Assembly (NCBI GenBank): GCA_002495525.1
Contig: DAFS01000015.1
Span: forward strand, 13,375 to 61,801
Reading direction: 5' to 3'
From: Euryarchaeota archaeon UBA89
GTDB taxonomy: Archaea > Thermoplasmatota > Poseidoniia > Poseidoniales > Thalassarchaeaceae
Length of the DNA stretch: 48,427 nt
Part shown: piece by piece, positions 7,642 through 15,499 of the stretch
Numbering within the stretch: position 1 is the stretch's first letter
Layout: the number at the start of each line of letters is the position of its first letter
The notes under the pieces: model-generated
What the model saw: only the letters and a program-made list of their open reading frames with translations
Database searches by the model: none
Told to the model about the DNA's origin: nothing
Translations under genes and position numbers: made by a program

Positions 7642-9176
7642 TTTAGGCCTAGTTTTTTAGCCCTATCCTCTAGAGGAGTCCCTACTTCTCTTAGTAATCT
7701 AGAACGAAGAGCTTCATGTAACCACATTCCTTCCTCTAATTCTAACATTAGACCTCTTTCAATTAAATTCCTTGGAGGCTTTCCATTAAAATTAGATGCT
7801 TTGGCTAAAATTTTCCAGGGAACTGGTGTGTCTGAAACTGCTAAAAAAGCCAATAATTCTCTGTGATCATTTGGTAAAACATCGAGAATTTCTTCGTCTA
7901 GGAATCTAAGCCAATCTTCATGTAAAGTGTTACCATATATTTCTAATAATTCTAGAGCTAGAGGATGTCCACCAGTTACTGAGAAAATTTCCTCAACCGG
8001 TGCATTGTTTGGGATTTCTAAATCCTCTATCCAATCTTTGATTTCTTCTAAATTTAGGCCGGATAAAATTAATTCTTCAACTTTACCTCTTGTATGTACA
8101 TCACGACGATCATAAAAAGCAAGATTTGCCCTTGAAATAAGTAATAAGCGCATTTTAGTTGATTCTGAGACTTGTAGTAATGAACCAAAAAAGTTAGCAC
8201 CATCTGTACCTATATTATGCACATCATCAAGAATAACAAGTATTTCTGAAAGGTTATTTTCTAATAAATTCTTTTCATCCAACAAATGAGCAGTCAATCT
8301 TCTTCGAAATAAATCAATATTAAAAATTGCTCCTGGTTTAAGCGGAAGGGTTTCCAATATGTCATAAGGGTCTGAAGAGGCATCGTCAGAACCAACTCCT
8401 ATACGATGTAATAGACTAGTTGCTATTCCTAACGAAGTATCCCAAGGTTGACAAGGATAGTACATAGCCTGAATTTTATCATTCAAGGAAATTATATCCC
8501 TCATCCAAAATGATACTAGGGTAGTTTTTCCACAACCAGCAATACCTGAAAGAACAAACATTGGAGTCTTTGATTTATACCATTTATTGATTATTTCCTT
8601 CTCCAATGAACGGCCATGAACCTCCCTAGTTTCTGGCGGTCTAGTATGATAAGTTGAATGGGCCCCCGAAAGTAATGAGATAGATCCGGGCGTAATTTTT
8701 TCTTCTGAGCGTATGATTGCGCCAAATCTTATATCTCCGAAATTCAGTACACCTTCGTGTTGAGCATGCATCAAAACTTGTAATAGTGTGAGTTCTGTTT
8801 GTAGTTTTTTAGATGCTTCATCTGCTCTAATCTCCAATAGCTTGCCTTTTTTATCTCGGAGTAAAATTTTCATTGAACGTAGTCTCTCAATACTGTTTCT
8901 AGCGTTCTTACGACCTTCGCCCGTTAATTGCCATGTTTTTTGGCGTCGTTCCTCACCTCGAACTGCTCTAGTGTGTTCTGAAACTAAACCATCTGAAATT
9001 AGCTCCTTCATGGTACGTGAGACGTTAGGCAAATGAAGTGCACATACTTCTGCAATTCCTGGCCTCGTCATTTCAAATGTTACAAGATAATGGTCGGCTT
9101 GGTGATCTTGTTCCCATAAGTGAGCTAATATACGATCTGAAACGGACACATTGACCCGTGCATCAGTAGTCACCAT
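7638..9176 (-). CDS. Winged-helix STAND (NACHT/AP-ATPase-like) regulator
   Basis: 512 residues. Residues about 12-95 form a MarR/ArsR-like winged helix (VSRTMKELISDGLV is the recognition region). A linker follows, then a STAND-type P-loop NTPase: Walker A GIAGCGKT (211-218), Walker B ILVILDD (312-318), a sensor LLLISRA (344-350) and the GHP motif (403-405) of the AP-ATPase/STAND class. The last 80 residues look like a further winged helix (ALLAFLAV..VPWKIL). STAND proteins are signal-responsive switches; with an N-terminal DNA-binding domain a transcriptional role is likely. No repeat sensor domain is fused at the C-terminus, so the ligand-sensing part is not obvious. Confidence 0.82.
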   Translation of the reverse strand: MVTTDARVNVSVSDRILAHLWEQDHQADHYLVTFEMTRPGIAEVCALHLPNVSRTMKELISDGLVSEHTRAVRGEERRQKTWQLTGEGRKNARNSIERLRSMKILLRDKKGKLLEIRADEASKKLQTELTLLQVLMHAQHEGVLNFGDIRFGAIIRSEEKITPGSISLLSGAHSTYHTRPPETREVHGRSLEKEIINKWYKSKTPMFVLSGIAGCGKTTLVSFWMRDIISLNDKIQAMYYPCQPWDTSLGIATSLLHRIGVGSDDASSDPYDILETLPLKPGAIFNIDLFRRRLTAHLLDEKNLLENNLSEILVILDDVHNIGTDGANFFGSLLQVSESTKMRLLLISRANLAFYDRRDVHTRGKVEELILSGLNLEEIKDWIEDLEIPNNAPVEEIFSVTGGHPLALELLEIYGNTLHEDWLRFLDEEILDVLPNDHRELLAFLAVSDTPVPWKILAKASNFNGKPPRNLIERGLMLELEEGMWLHEALRSRLLREVGTPLEDRAKKLGLN

Positions 9177-9236
9177 AGTATCCCGGAATCGATAGTTGGC
9201 ATCAAGAGTTCGGATTATAGTATCAAAAAAATATTA

Positions 9237-11057
9237 CTATTGTATCGTTATCAGACATTGAGGATAAGGTTCTTGCATCGGGGGAAGAAATAATTCGTCG
9301 CAGTCTGTTTGTGAGACAGGCAATGTCAAGATACTACTAGTACCTAATCCTAAAGTTACTGCCATTGTTGAAACAGGACTTGGAATATAATCTTCACCAG
9401 TTTGAGTGACCAGAAGATGTATTCCGTCCCCTTCTGGAATCACTACATCCATACCAAAAAATTCCATTTTAGCAATTACTGTCTCTCCGGGAGAAAGAGA
9501 TTCTCCGTCTTTTCCTCCATTGTGGAATCTTAAATCCATAACTGCATGACCTAAATGCATACCATTACTTGCTTGAACCATTTCTACGAATAAGTGACCA
9601 CTTGTAGAAAGTAAAGATATTGTAGCTTCGACATGGAATGTGGGAGTGCCTATAATTCTAGTTTCATAATCAAAAAACGGGCATTCAATAGATAATTGAG
9701 AACTTGAAGTGATAGTTTCCCCACCTCCAATTATATTACAATCATCCATATCATACTGTAGTAATTCTTGATCTAAAGGAGGATAGGTTTGTTCAACTCT
9801 CCAACCACCAATATTATCTTGGATTTCAGCAATAAGTCTTGGCTCAGGGCCTTGTTCTTTAAGATAATAATCAAACCATTCTAATAAGTCATCAGCCCAA
9901 TCCCATCTAAGAGTAAATGGGAATGCTTCGGCGCCTCTACCACTAGATAGCCCCTCATGGCCACTTTTTCTATCAGGATAATCATGACCCCATTGGCCGT
10001 AAAGTCCTTTCACATCAAACCCCGCATCGCGAAATATATTATGAGTTGGAAATGCCATATGGGGATCGACGTTCCAATCTTGCATTCCATGAATAATATA
10101 AATTGAGCCGTTATAATTTTCTAACGCTCTTTCAAGAAAAGTTCGCTCCGACCAATAATCGCTTCCAAGCCATGCAAGATTGTCTCCAGATAAATATGCA
10201 GCAGGTCCAGCATAATATCCTTCTAAATATCCTTCACATGCATTTTCAGCATCTTCTAAATCGCCGTCTAAACCAAAGCTACCATAGACTCCATTATGCA
10301 TTATCGCTCCTCTTGCCTCCATACTACCATTTCGCCACATTAAATCATGCGCACCAATTAATCCAGACATTGGAATTATTGTCTTTAGATATTCGGAACC
10401 CATTGCTGCAGCTTCCCAAGGAGTAGAGCCATCATATGATTTTCCAATAATGCCGACCGCTCCATTAGAAAAAGGAGCTGTGCCTAAATATTCAACAGCT
10501 GCATCGATACCTCTTTGTTCGTCTAGACCCATTAGATCCATGCAGTGATTACTCTCTCCGGTACCAAAAACACTAACCTGGGCAACACCATATCCATGAG
10601 GTACGAAATTTTCTATTAAAAATCGACCTAATCTATCTGCTGGAGTCAGAGCATCGACATCTCCATCATCGTAATATGGCCCAATTTCTGCGATTATAGG
10701 TACTTGGCAATTTTCAGATATCTCTGCAGAATCATAGTCGCATCCTTCAATTATTGGTAACCACAATCCAAGATGAACTTCAGCATCTCCTGTTAATCCC
10801 GCCCCACCATCACTTACAGTAATCGACGGTACGGAAACATAAACAGACTTTACTGGACCAATATCGAATGAGCCGTTAGATGATACTCGACTAAATACAT
10901 CATCAATTTGATATTGCATATCTGATCTTTCTTCAACGGGAGGTAACCAATGAGAATTATCAATTTCAGAATTTGATATTGCTTTATCCATACAGCCAGA
11001 TAATAATGGACTGATTACTAAAAGTGCCAAGCACAAACTCAGCATCCTCTTAGACAT
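9237..11057 (-). CDS. Exported lipoprotein, CocE/NonD-type S15 hydrolase
   Basis: Alpha/beta hydrolase of the X-Pro dipeptidyl-peptidase/cocaine-esterase group. In the longest frame (start 11084, 615 residues), the nucleophile is S216 in GKSYDG, the acid probably D336 in HGMQDW and the base H367 in GQWGHD. The C-terminal 150 residues have the jelly-roll (XPP_DPP C-domain) character of the family. A signal peptide ends in LLSGC, a lipobox, so the mature protein is probably lipid-anchored outside the membrane. I prefer the ATG at 11057 because the signal peptide then starts with MSKRML. Possible role: degrading peptides or esters scavenged from seawater (inference). Divergent from the VIT1 gene. 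Confidence 0.87.
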   Translation of the reverse strand: MSKRMLSLCLALLVISPLLSGCMDKAISNSEIDNSHWLPPVEERSDMQYQIDDVFSRVSSNGSFDIGPVKSVYVSVPSITVSDGGAGLTGDAEVHLGLWLPIIEGCDYDSAEISENCQVPIIAEIGPYYDDGDVDALTPADRLGRFLIENFVPHGYGVAQVSVFGTGESNHCMDLMGLDEQRGIDAAVEYLGTAPFSNGAVGIIGKSYDGSTPWEAAAMGSEYLKTIIPMSGLIGAHDLMWRNGSMEARGAIMHNGVYGSFGLDGDLEDAENACEGYLEGYYAGPAAYLSGDNLAWLGSDYWSERTFLERALENYNGSIYIIHGMQDWNVDPHMAFPTHNIFRDAGFDVKGLYGQWGHDYPDRKSGHEGLSSGRGAEAFPFTLRWDWADDLLEWFDYYLKEQGPEPRLIAEIQDNIGGWRVEQTYPPLDQELLQYDMDDCNIIGGGETITSSSQLSIECPFFDYETRIIGTPTFHVEATISLLSTSGHLFVEMVQASNGMHLGHAVMDLRFHNGGKDGESLSPGETVIAKMEFFGMDVVIPEGDGIHLLVTQTGEDYIPSPVSTMAVTLGLGTSSILTLPVSQTDCDELFLPPMQEPYPQCLITIQ

Positions 11058-11187
11058 ATATCGGGCGCTAATCAAATCGCTCAAGAGTCTTTTCCATCAT
11101 AGTTCATTTATTTTTTAAATTAGTCAAATGTTAAAATGAAAATTTAGATACATTAGTTGATATAACTCCTGCCTGATTAGGGTTATT

Positions 11188-12063
11188 GTGAATAAGTCAG
11201 AACGGGGGCGATTAATTCGACTTCAGGGAATGGAAAGGACCGAAATGGAAGTCTACAGAAGGCTTGCCAATAGAGAGAAAAAGGCAGAGAATAAAATTAT
11301 ATTACAGAAAATTTCTAAACAAGAAAGTAATCATTACAATATACTCAAGGAAAAAACTGGAGAAGATGTTAATTTTTCAAAGATTAGAGTATATCTTCAT
11401 CTAATAACTTCGATATTTCTAGGACTCACTTTTTCTCTGAAACTAATGGAAAAAACTGAGCAAAATGCCGCTCGGGAATATCGAGATTTAGGTTATGAAA
11501 ATATAGCAAAAGAGGAAGATGAACATGAAAAAGAACTTTTGTCATTATTGGAAGAAGACAGTTTAAATTATCTGAGTAGCATTATACTGGGTTTATCCGA
11601 TGCATTAGTTGAACTTACAGGGGCTTTAGCAGGACTTACTTTTGCATTTCAAGAATTAAGAGTTGTAGCATTAGCAGGACTAGTGACAGGCATTTCTGCT
11701 TCTTTCAGTATGGCTGCTTCCGAATTTTTAGCAACTAAGGAAGAGAATTCAAATCGCTCACCAATTAAAGCTGCATTATTTACAGGAACAGCGTATATAA
11801 TTACAGTATTTCTATTAGTAATTCCTTACTTATTATTAAGTGATAGTAGTGAGATAATTTGGGGCTTAGAACCGCACATTCAAGCACTCATCATTACTTT
11901 TATTATTGGATTGTTGATTATTGCATTTTTTAATTTTTATGTATCTATTGCTCAGGATAAATCCTTCAATAGGAGATTTATTGAAATGGTTTTAATCCTA
12001 CTAATAGTTACATTAATTTCTTTCATAATAGGTTTGATACTAAGGGAATCCTTTAGTTTATGA
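11188..12063 (+). CDS. Rubrerythrin-like domain fused to VIT1/CCC1 metal transporter
   Basis: 291 residues. About 1-115 is a helical ferritin/rubrerythrin-like domain with E-x(n)-E..H patterns (EMEVYRRLA, KQESNHYN, AREYRDLG, EEDEHEKEL) that supply carboxylate and His iron ligands. About 125-291 is a VIT1/CCC1 membrane domain with five helices; its first helix carries the family mark LGLSDALVELTGALAGL and the second SFSMAASEFLA. These fusions (MbfA type in bacteria) move Fe2+ or Mn2+ out of the cytoplasm. The start is GTG at 11188, with an AT-rich element (GATATAAC) about 26 nt upstream, suggesting a leaderless transcript. Confidence 0.88.
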   Translation: MNKSERGRLIRLQGMERTEMEVYRRLANREKKAENKIILQKISKQESNHYNILKEKTGEDVNFSKIRVYLHLITSIFLGLTFSLKLMEKTEQNAAREYRDLGYENIAKEEDEHEKELLSLLEEDSLNYLSSIILGLSDALVELTGALAGLTFAFQELRVVALAGLVTGISASFSMAASEFLATKEENSNRSPIKAALFTGTAYIITVFLLVIPYLLLSDSSEIIWGLEPHIQALIITFIIGLLIIAFFNFYVSIAQDKSFNRRFIEMVLILLIVTLISFIIGLILRESFSL

Positions 12064-12134
12064 GATATTTTTAGGTATCAATTCAGAGAATACCAATCGA
12101 AGGGTTTGATTTAACATAGTTATTCCCGGTAAAT

Positions 12135-13637
12135 ATGAATGCTTATGATGAACTATTGGAAAGGTTGAAGGATATTGACTTGGTAAATCAAATTGGAGGA
12201 TTATTAGGATGGGATCAAGAAGTTCTAATGCCACCAAAAGCAGCAAAATTAAGAGCAGAGCAACTGTCTTGGATTTCAAGAACAGGTCATGAAAAATTGA
12301 CAGATTCAAGGATTGGCGAATTACTTGAAATGTTAGAACAAGATGATAATCTGAATGAGGTTCAGAAAGGAAATATTAGATTAGCAAGAGATTCGTACAA
12401 TAAAGCAACCAAATTACCCACTGATTTTGTAGCAGAAATGGCTTTGCATAAATCAAAATCTCAAATTTCTTGGACCGAAGCAAGAGCAAAAAATGATTTT
12501 TCTATCTTCAGAAATGATTTGGCTAAGATGGTAGAGATGTCCAGAAAAAAAGCAGATTTTTTAGGATTTCAAGAAGTACGATATGATGCATTACTAGACT
12601 TGTATGAATCAGGATTAACGGTATCGAAAGTTGATCCATTGTTTGCTGGACTAAGAGAAAACGTTGCACCATTAGTAAAGAAAGTGATAGAGAATGGAAA
12701 GAAACCAAAAATGTCTTGGGTTCATGAGAATAATTGGAGTAAAGAAGGTCAAGAGAAGCTTTCACAGTCTATTTCTGAATCCGTAGGTTTTGATTTTGAT
12801 GCTGGAAGAAGAGATGCATCAACTCATCCATTCTGTGGTGGCCCTAATCCAGATGATGTTCGGTGGACAACGAGGTACGATGAAACTGATCCATTTGGTT
12901 CATTATACGGGTCACTACATGAAACTGGTCATGGACTATATGAGCAAGGAAGACCTAGGAATCTAGATTTTCAACCAGCAGGTTCTGCTAATGGATTGGG
13001 AATACATGAAAGTCAAAGTCGTCTATGGGAAAATCAAGTAGGTAGATCAAAGGAATTTTGCGAATGGGCACTTCCTACATGGAAAAAATATTTCCCTGAA
13101 CAAATGAAAAATGTATCTGCTGATGAATTATGGCGCTCAGTAAATTTGGTAGAGCCGAGTTTAATCAGAGTTGAAGCGGATGAGGCAACTTATAATTTGC
13201 ATATTATGATAAGATATGAAATAGAAAAGAAGCTAATTGCTGGAGAAATAGAAGTAGATGACTTGCCTGATGTATGGGATGATATGTATGAAGAATATTT
13301 AGGAATTAGAGCACCTAACAGAACGCTAGGAGTTCTGCAAGATATTCATTGGTCGTTTGGTGCATTTGGATACTTCCCCACCTACACATTAGGAAATTTA
13401 TATTCGGCTCAGTTACTTACTGCTGCAAGAGAAGATTTACCGAATCATGACGAAGACATGCGGAATGGTAACTTTGTTCCATTACTAGAATGGATGCGAG
13501 AAAATGTACATTCAAGAGGGAGTATAATCTCTCCTGCAGAATTGATTGAAGAAGCTACAGGACGACCTCCTTCTCCACATGATTTTGTTGAATACCTAAA
13601 GCAAAAAGTAGAAACATTATACAATTTAACTGCTTGA
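12135..13637 (+). CDS. Thermostable carboxypeptidase Taq-type (M32)
   Basis: Zinc metallocarboxypeptidase of family M32, 500 residues as expected. The zinc motif HETGH is at 262-266, and the third ligand Glu lies in the following GIHESQSRLWENQVG segment, which is a family signature. Other marks are the N-terminal LGWDQEVLMPPKA and C-terminal IHWSFGAFGYFPTYTLGN. It removes C-terminal amino acids from peptides in the cytoplasm. A TATA-like GATTTAAC lies about 26 nt before the ATG, and no Shine-Dalgarno is seen, again suggesting leaderless initiation. Confidence 0.95.
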   Translation: MNAYDELLERLKDIDLVNQIGGLLGWDQEVLMPPKAAKLRAEQLSWISRTGHEKLTDSRIGELLEMLEQDDNLNEVQKGNIRLARDSYNKATKLPTDFVAEMALHKSKSQISWTEARAKNDFSIFRNDLAKMVEMSRKKADFLGFQEVRYDALLDLYESGLTVSKVDPLFAGLRENVAPLVKKVIENGKKPKMSWVHENNWSKEGQEKLSQSISESVGFDFDAGRRDASTHPFCGGPNPDDVRWTTRYDETDPFGSLYGSLHETGHGLYEQGRPRNLDFQPAGSANGLGIHESQSRLWENQVGRSKEFCEWALPTWKKYFPEQMKNVSADELWRSVNLVEPSLIRVEADEATYNLHIMIRYEIEKKLIAGEIEVDDLPDVWDDMYEEYLGIRAPNRTLGVLQDIHWSFGAFGYFPTYTLGNLYSAQLLTAAREDLPNHDEDMRNGNFVPLLEWMRENVHSRGSIISPAELIEEATGRPPSPHDFVEYLKQKVETLYNLTA

Positions 13638-13670
13638 ATACGAAAATACGAAAATAAAGATGGTTTTACA

Positions 13671-14735
13671 ATGAGTATGCAAATGCGTCCAATAGAAGAT
13701 TTGGCGTCATTTGTTAGAGACTTAGGTAGTGAATGTACTACGCTGAATATGGGTCACAACTATCTAGTGGCTGGGTCAAAAACAGGAAGAATCACGCTTT
13801 GGAATACTAATACTGGTCAAGAGGGATGGACTGTAGAGGTTGAAGGCCCTATTTCTGATTTAGAAATTGATAAAGAAATTTATGTTACTGCTTCTGCGGA
13901 ATTACATGCGATAAATAAAGAGAATGGTATTTTAGAATGGTCTGTAGATATAGAAGGCTCCAGTGATTTGATTGAAATTGACGAAAACAAGATATTTGTT
14001 ACTTCTTCATTATATGAAATTGAAGTTCAAGATTACACTGAAACAACATTTTTCACATTTGACAAAAATGGACAATTACTTGGAAGTGTTAACTTTGAGG
14101 AAAAACCCTGGTTTATGAAAAAGCAAAATCAGAAAATAATCCTAGGTATTGGAAGGCCGAGATGCGGGATCTTGACAATAGATGATGAATACAATATATC
14201 GCATAGTGGAACTGATGGAAATAGTCCTGTAAATATGGGAATAAAAACCGATAAGAGATTTTTATTGGGCCATAGTGATGGAACAATAACTGAAATTAAT
14301 GATAATGGCAGAAAATATATTCAGTGTGGAAATGATTCAATTACTGCCATAAGCTCAAAGGATATTTCATGGCAAGCAGGAGATAAAAATGGGAACTTAT
14401 TTTCCTCTGATGGTTGGAGTAAAAAACTTGGCGATAGAATTAACTGTATAGTAGAAACTAAACATCATATTTGGGTATCTGTAACTTCTAAAAATAATGT
14501 ATTATACTTATTAGACAAAGGGAGCGGTTCTATTAAACATCAATTTTCCCATGATTATAAAATTCAATTAATGAAATTATTAGATAATAATTTAGCAATA
14601 TCTGATGAAGAAGGTAAGGTAATGTTCTTTGATACTAAAACATTGGAAAAAAGGATTGGATCAGAGAGCGTGATTAGTGAAGATTTAGAAAGAAGAAATT
14701 TGTTAAAAAAGCGATTGAGGGCCTTGAGAGAGTGA
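13671..14735 (+). CDS. WD40/PQQ-like beta-propeller protein
   Basis: 354 residues made of repeated beta-blades: for example the GSKTGRITLWNTNTGQEGW, NKENGILEWSVD and LGHSDGTITEIND stretches, each about 40-45 residues, typical of WD40/PQQ propellers. There is no signal peptide, so it is probably cytoplasmic. The C-terminus is a basic helix rich in Lys, Arg and Leu (about 335-354). No enzyme motif is seen. A scaffold or protein-interaction role is likely but unproven. ATG at 13671 is used; a second Met follows at 13677. It sits just upstream of the long non-coding RNA locus. Confidence 0.72.
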   Translation: MSMQMRPIEDLASFVRDLGSECTTLNMGHNYLVAGSKTGRITLWNTNTGQEGWTVEVEGPISDLEIDKEIYVTASAELHAINKENGILEWSVDIEGSSDLIEIDENKIFVTSSLYEIEVQDYTETTFFTFDKNGQLLGSVNFEEKPWFMKKQNQKIILGIGRPRCGILTIDDEYNISHSGTDGNSPVNMGIKTDKRFLLGHSDGTITEINDNGRKYIQCGNDSITAISSKDISWQAGDKNGNLFSSDGWSKKLGDRINCIVETKHHIWVSVTSKNNVLYLLDKGSGSIKHQFSHDYKIQLMKLLDNNLAISDEEGKVMFFDTKTLEKRIGSESVISEDLERRNLLKKRLRALRE

Positions 14736-14749
14736 AATATTTGCATAAG

Positions 14750-14756
14750 AAATATA
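14750..14756 (+). promoter_or_regulatory. Candidate TATA box for the structured RNA
   Basis: AAATATA centred at about 14753, some 25 nt before GGTGCAC at 14778, the first base of the GC-rich RNA region. This spacing fits archaeal TATA-to-start geometry. It lies after the stop of the propeller gene. Confidence 0.35.
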
Positions 14757-14995
14757 CCCCTAATAACCCTTATTTCCGGTGCACTGCAAGGCTGTGAGAG
14801 AAAGGTTTAAGAGCCGCGGCCGTCCCTGAGAACTTTGCTGCTCCAATGGAGGGGTGTGGGCGTACTTGTTACGACCCGCGGGCCACAACAACCGAGTCTC
14901 GAAAGAGAGGCAGTAAAACCGAAGATCGAAAGAGCTTCGAGGAAAAGTCAAATCATCTGTGGATGAAGAGACAACGGGAGAACTGAGATGGGAAA

Positions 14996-15022
14996 AACCA
15001 GACGCAAGGAAGGGGAAAGAAA
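14996..15022 (+). repeat. Direct repeat copy 1 in the ncRNA
   Basis: A stretch containing GACGCAAGGAAGGGGAAA recurs about 180 nt downstream (15172-15201) with the same flanking AAAACC and trailing GAAA. It lies inside the purine-rich middle of the structured RNA and suggests internal duplication. Confidence 0.7.
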
Positions 15023-15171
15023 TCACAGAGGAGTACGGAAAACACAACCGAACCGGTAACGGGGAAAACATTAACCGAAGTACAATACTATCCCGAAGAG
15101 GTACAATAGCGAAGAGGAGAAACCAGAGATGGGGACAAATTGAGGCAATTATGTGGGAAAATGAAGAAGAA

Positions 15172-15201
15172 GAAAACCGGACGCAAGGAAGGGGAAAAGA
15201 A
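15172..15201 (+). repeat. Direct repeat copy 2 in the ncRNA
   Basis: Second copy of the GACGCAAGGAAGGGGAAA-containing unit, differing by CCGG for CCAG at its left end and by one extra A. See the copy at 14996-15022. Confidence 0.7.
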
Positions 15202-15486
15202 ACTGAGTAGAAACACATTGAGAACAAGAGCGGGAAACCGTGGAGGATCAGTACTGAGACGTGGAAAAAACTAGTGAGAGCTAGGAAAATAAGCGAATAC
15301 GGATTAAAAGAAGAGATTCTAAAAATTCGGAAAAAGACAAAGAGAGAGCTAGAAGTCTCTAAGTCATCTACCCCAGGAGAGTAGGAACCTTAGGGGACCT
15401 ACAAACCTGGGACCCTGCGGAGTTAGCAGAGGGTAATGATCCCCCAATGTTCAGAACCCACTGCTAGCTCCCACCTATCGGTACTT

Positions 15487-15499
15487 CGGCTCAATTTTT
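15487..15499 (+). terminator. Probable terminator of the ncRNA (T-run)
   Basis: A TTCGGCTC segment followed by TTTTTC at 15494-15499, directly at the end of the GC-rich RNA and just before the fumarase stop codon on the other strand. Archaeal RNA polymerase stops at short U-runs, so this fits the RNA 3' end. Confidence 0.4.

Larger units (their letters stand above)
14778..15495 (+). ncRNA. Long structured non-coding RNA, possibly RNase P RNA
   Basis: About 720 nt without a credible gene and clearly richer in G and C than its neighbours. Plus-strand structure is visible: UCUC-GAAA-GAGA at 14897-14908, GAAG/CUUC at 14921-14938, nested CCCAGG/CCUGGG (15372-15377 with 15406-15411) around UAGG/CCUA, and CUGC/GCAG (15415-15418 with 15426-15429). 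Some stretches resemble archaeal RNase P RNA: GGCCACAACAACC (14881), GGCAGTAAAACC (14909, like the GGCAGUGAAAC element), GAGGGTAATGAT (15429) and CAGAACCC (15452, like the CR-V element). The middle (14960-15350) is strongly purine-rich and holds a near-identical direct repeat. I could not find the P4 partner strand or a standard GAGGAAGUCC element, so the RNase P assignment is tentative; a structured RNA is much more secure. Confidence 0.5.

Noticed and set aside
14959..15210. 83-codon plus-strand reading frame inside the structured RNA
   Set aside because: The product is low-complexity, all Glu/Arg/Lys/Asn from purine-rich DNA, has no family resemblance, and the DNA has hairpins and repeats of a structured RNA.
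14778..15495. SRP (7S) RNA as the identity of the structured RNA
   Set aside because: I looked for the helix 8 pattern (GGAAGGGAGCA type) and the UGUAAC Alu motif; a GGAG/AGCAG stretch exists at 15419-15429, but the required symmetrical loops do not.
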